Below are positions 63,981 to 64,000 of a stretch of 64,000 nucleotides of DNA, piece after piece (positions within the stretch are counted from its first letter, which is position 1; each line of letters starts with the position of its first letter). Location: NCBI RefSeq assembly GCF_000166135.1, contig NC_014666.1, positions 5,580,001-5,644,000 of the forward strand. The letters run 5' to 3'. The DNA is from Pseudofrankia inefficax. GTDB lineage: Bacteria; Actinomycetota; Actinomycetes; Frankiales; Frankiaceae. Made by a program: the position numbers and the translations under genes. The notes under the pieces were generated by a model that saw only the letters and a program-made list of their open reading frames with translations, made no database searches and was not told where the DNA came from.

Positions 63981-64000
63981 ATGCCCGACCGAACTCCGCG
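63981..64000 (+). CDS. Start of a following gene (cut by window end)
   Basis: ATG 63981 one base after the previous stop; only MPDRTPR is visible. It is likely a coupled CDS, but its identity cannot be told. Confidence 0.45.

Noticed and set aside
63242-63982. Minus-strand frames through the CAGCAC/CCGCCA runs.
   Set aside because: They are created by hexanucleotide low complexity, and they oppose the better supported gene at 63674.

Overview
The window is very GC-rich actinobacterial chromosome with GTG starts and many overlapping stop/start junctions. The content (receptor Ser/Thr kinases, a conservon, DUF222-HNH, SARP and TetR/GntR/MarR/HxlR regulators) suggests a Frankiaceae-type actinomycete; the genus is an inference. 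I see no rRNA, tRNA, CRISPR array, insertion sequence or phage gene.

Layout. 1-6.3 kb: three tandem paralogous Ser/Thr kinases with one membrane helix and an outer NHL-repeat propeller (the first cut by the window edge). 6.4-12.3 kb: HxlR regulator, thiolase, two SDR oxidoreductases, a DoxX-like membrane protein, a beta-lactamase-fold hydrolase and a small membrane protein. 12.3-15.3 kb: a two-component system and a DUF3237 protein, convergent around a pair of 45-bp-period hairpins. 15.4-22.0 kb: a catabolic cluster (flavin-dependent monooxygenase, CaiB-type CoA transferase, GntR repressor, flavin reductase, ABC solute-binding lipoprotein, SGNH hydrolase) in which three promoter regions carry a TGATATATCA-type operator.

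22.0-30.3 kb (minus strand): an extended conservon. CvnA (sensor kinase-like), CvnB (roadblock), CvnC (DUF742) and CvnD (GTPase-like) are followed by four unusual proteins and an ExxR-less P450 like the CYP157 family. One of the four is a thioesterase-fold protein that appears to have lost its catalytic Ser and His; another is a tandem domain duplication. 31-36.2 kb: a LuxR-type regulator, a LysM protein, a membrane-anchored pseudokinase, a TetR regulator and a membrane protein. 36.2-39.5 kb: an MFS exporter and MarR regulator with a structured divergent promoter, then an HSL-family esterase.

39.5-44.6 kb (minus strand): the most exciting locus, a lasso-peptide gene set. It has an ABC exporter, an asparagine-synthetase-like cyclase, an unlisted 52-residue precursor gene at 40609-40767, and an HPr-kinase-like protein. 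The predicted 17-residue core is GQPGLLLDAIIQIAQPS, with a Gly1-Asp8 ring and a C-terminal Ser that the kinase could phosphorylate, as in paeninodin. No leader-binding B1 or protease B2 gene is nearby.

44.9-64 kb: a secreted protein, TetR regulators (one a fused double TetR), a kinase/P-loop protein like mycobacterial Rv2004c next to a DevS/DosS-like histidine kinase, an amidohydrolase with a probably leaderless mRNA, a SnoaL-like protein, a large SARP/AAA/TPR regulator, VOC and GlcG-like proteins, a TRZ/ATZ-type deaminase, a DUF3558 lipoprotein, an AAA plus PD-(D/E)XK protein, a DUF222-HNH protein and a small Ser/Gly-rich membrane protein.
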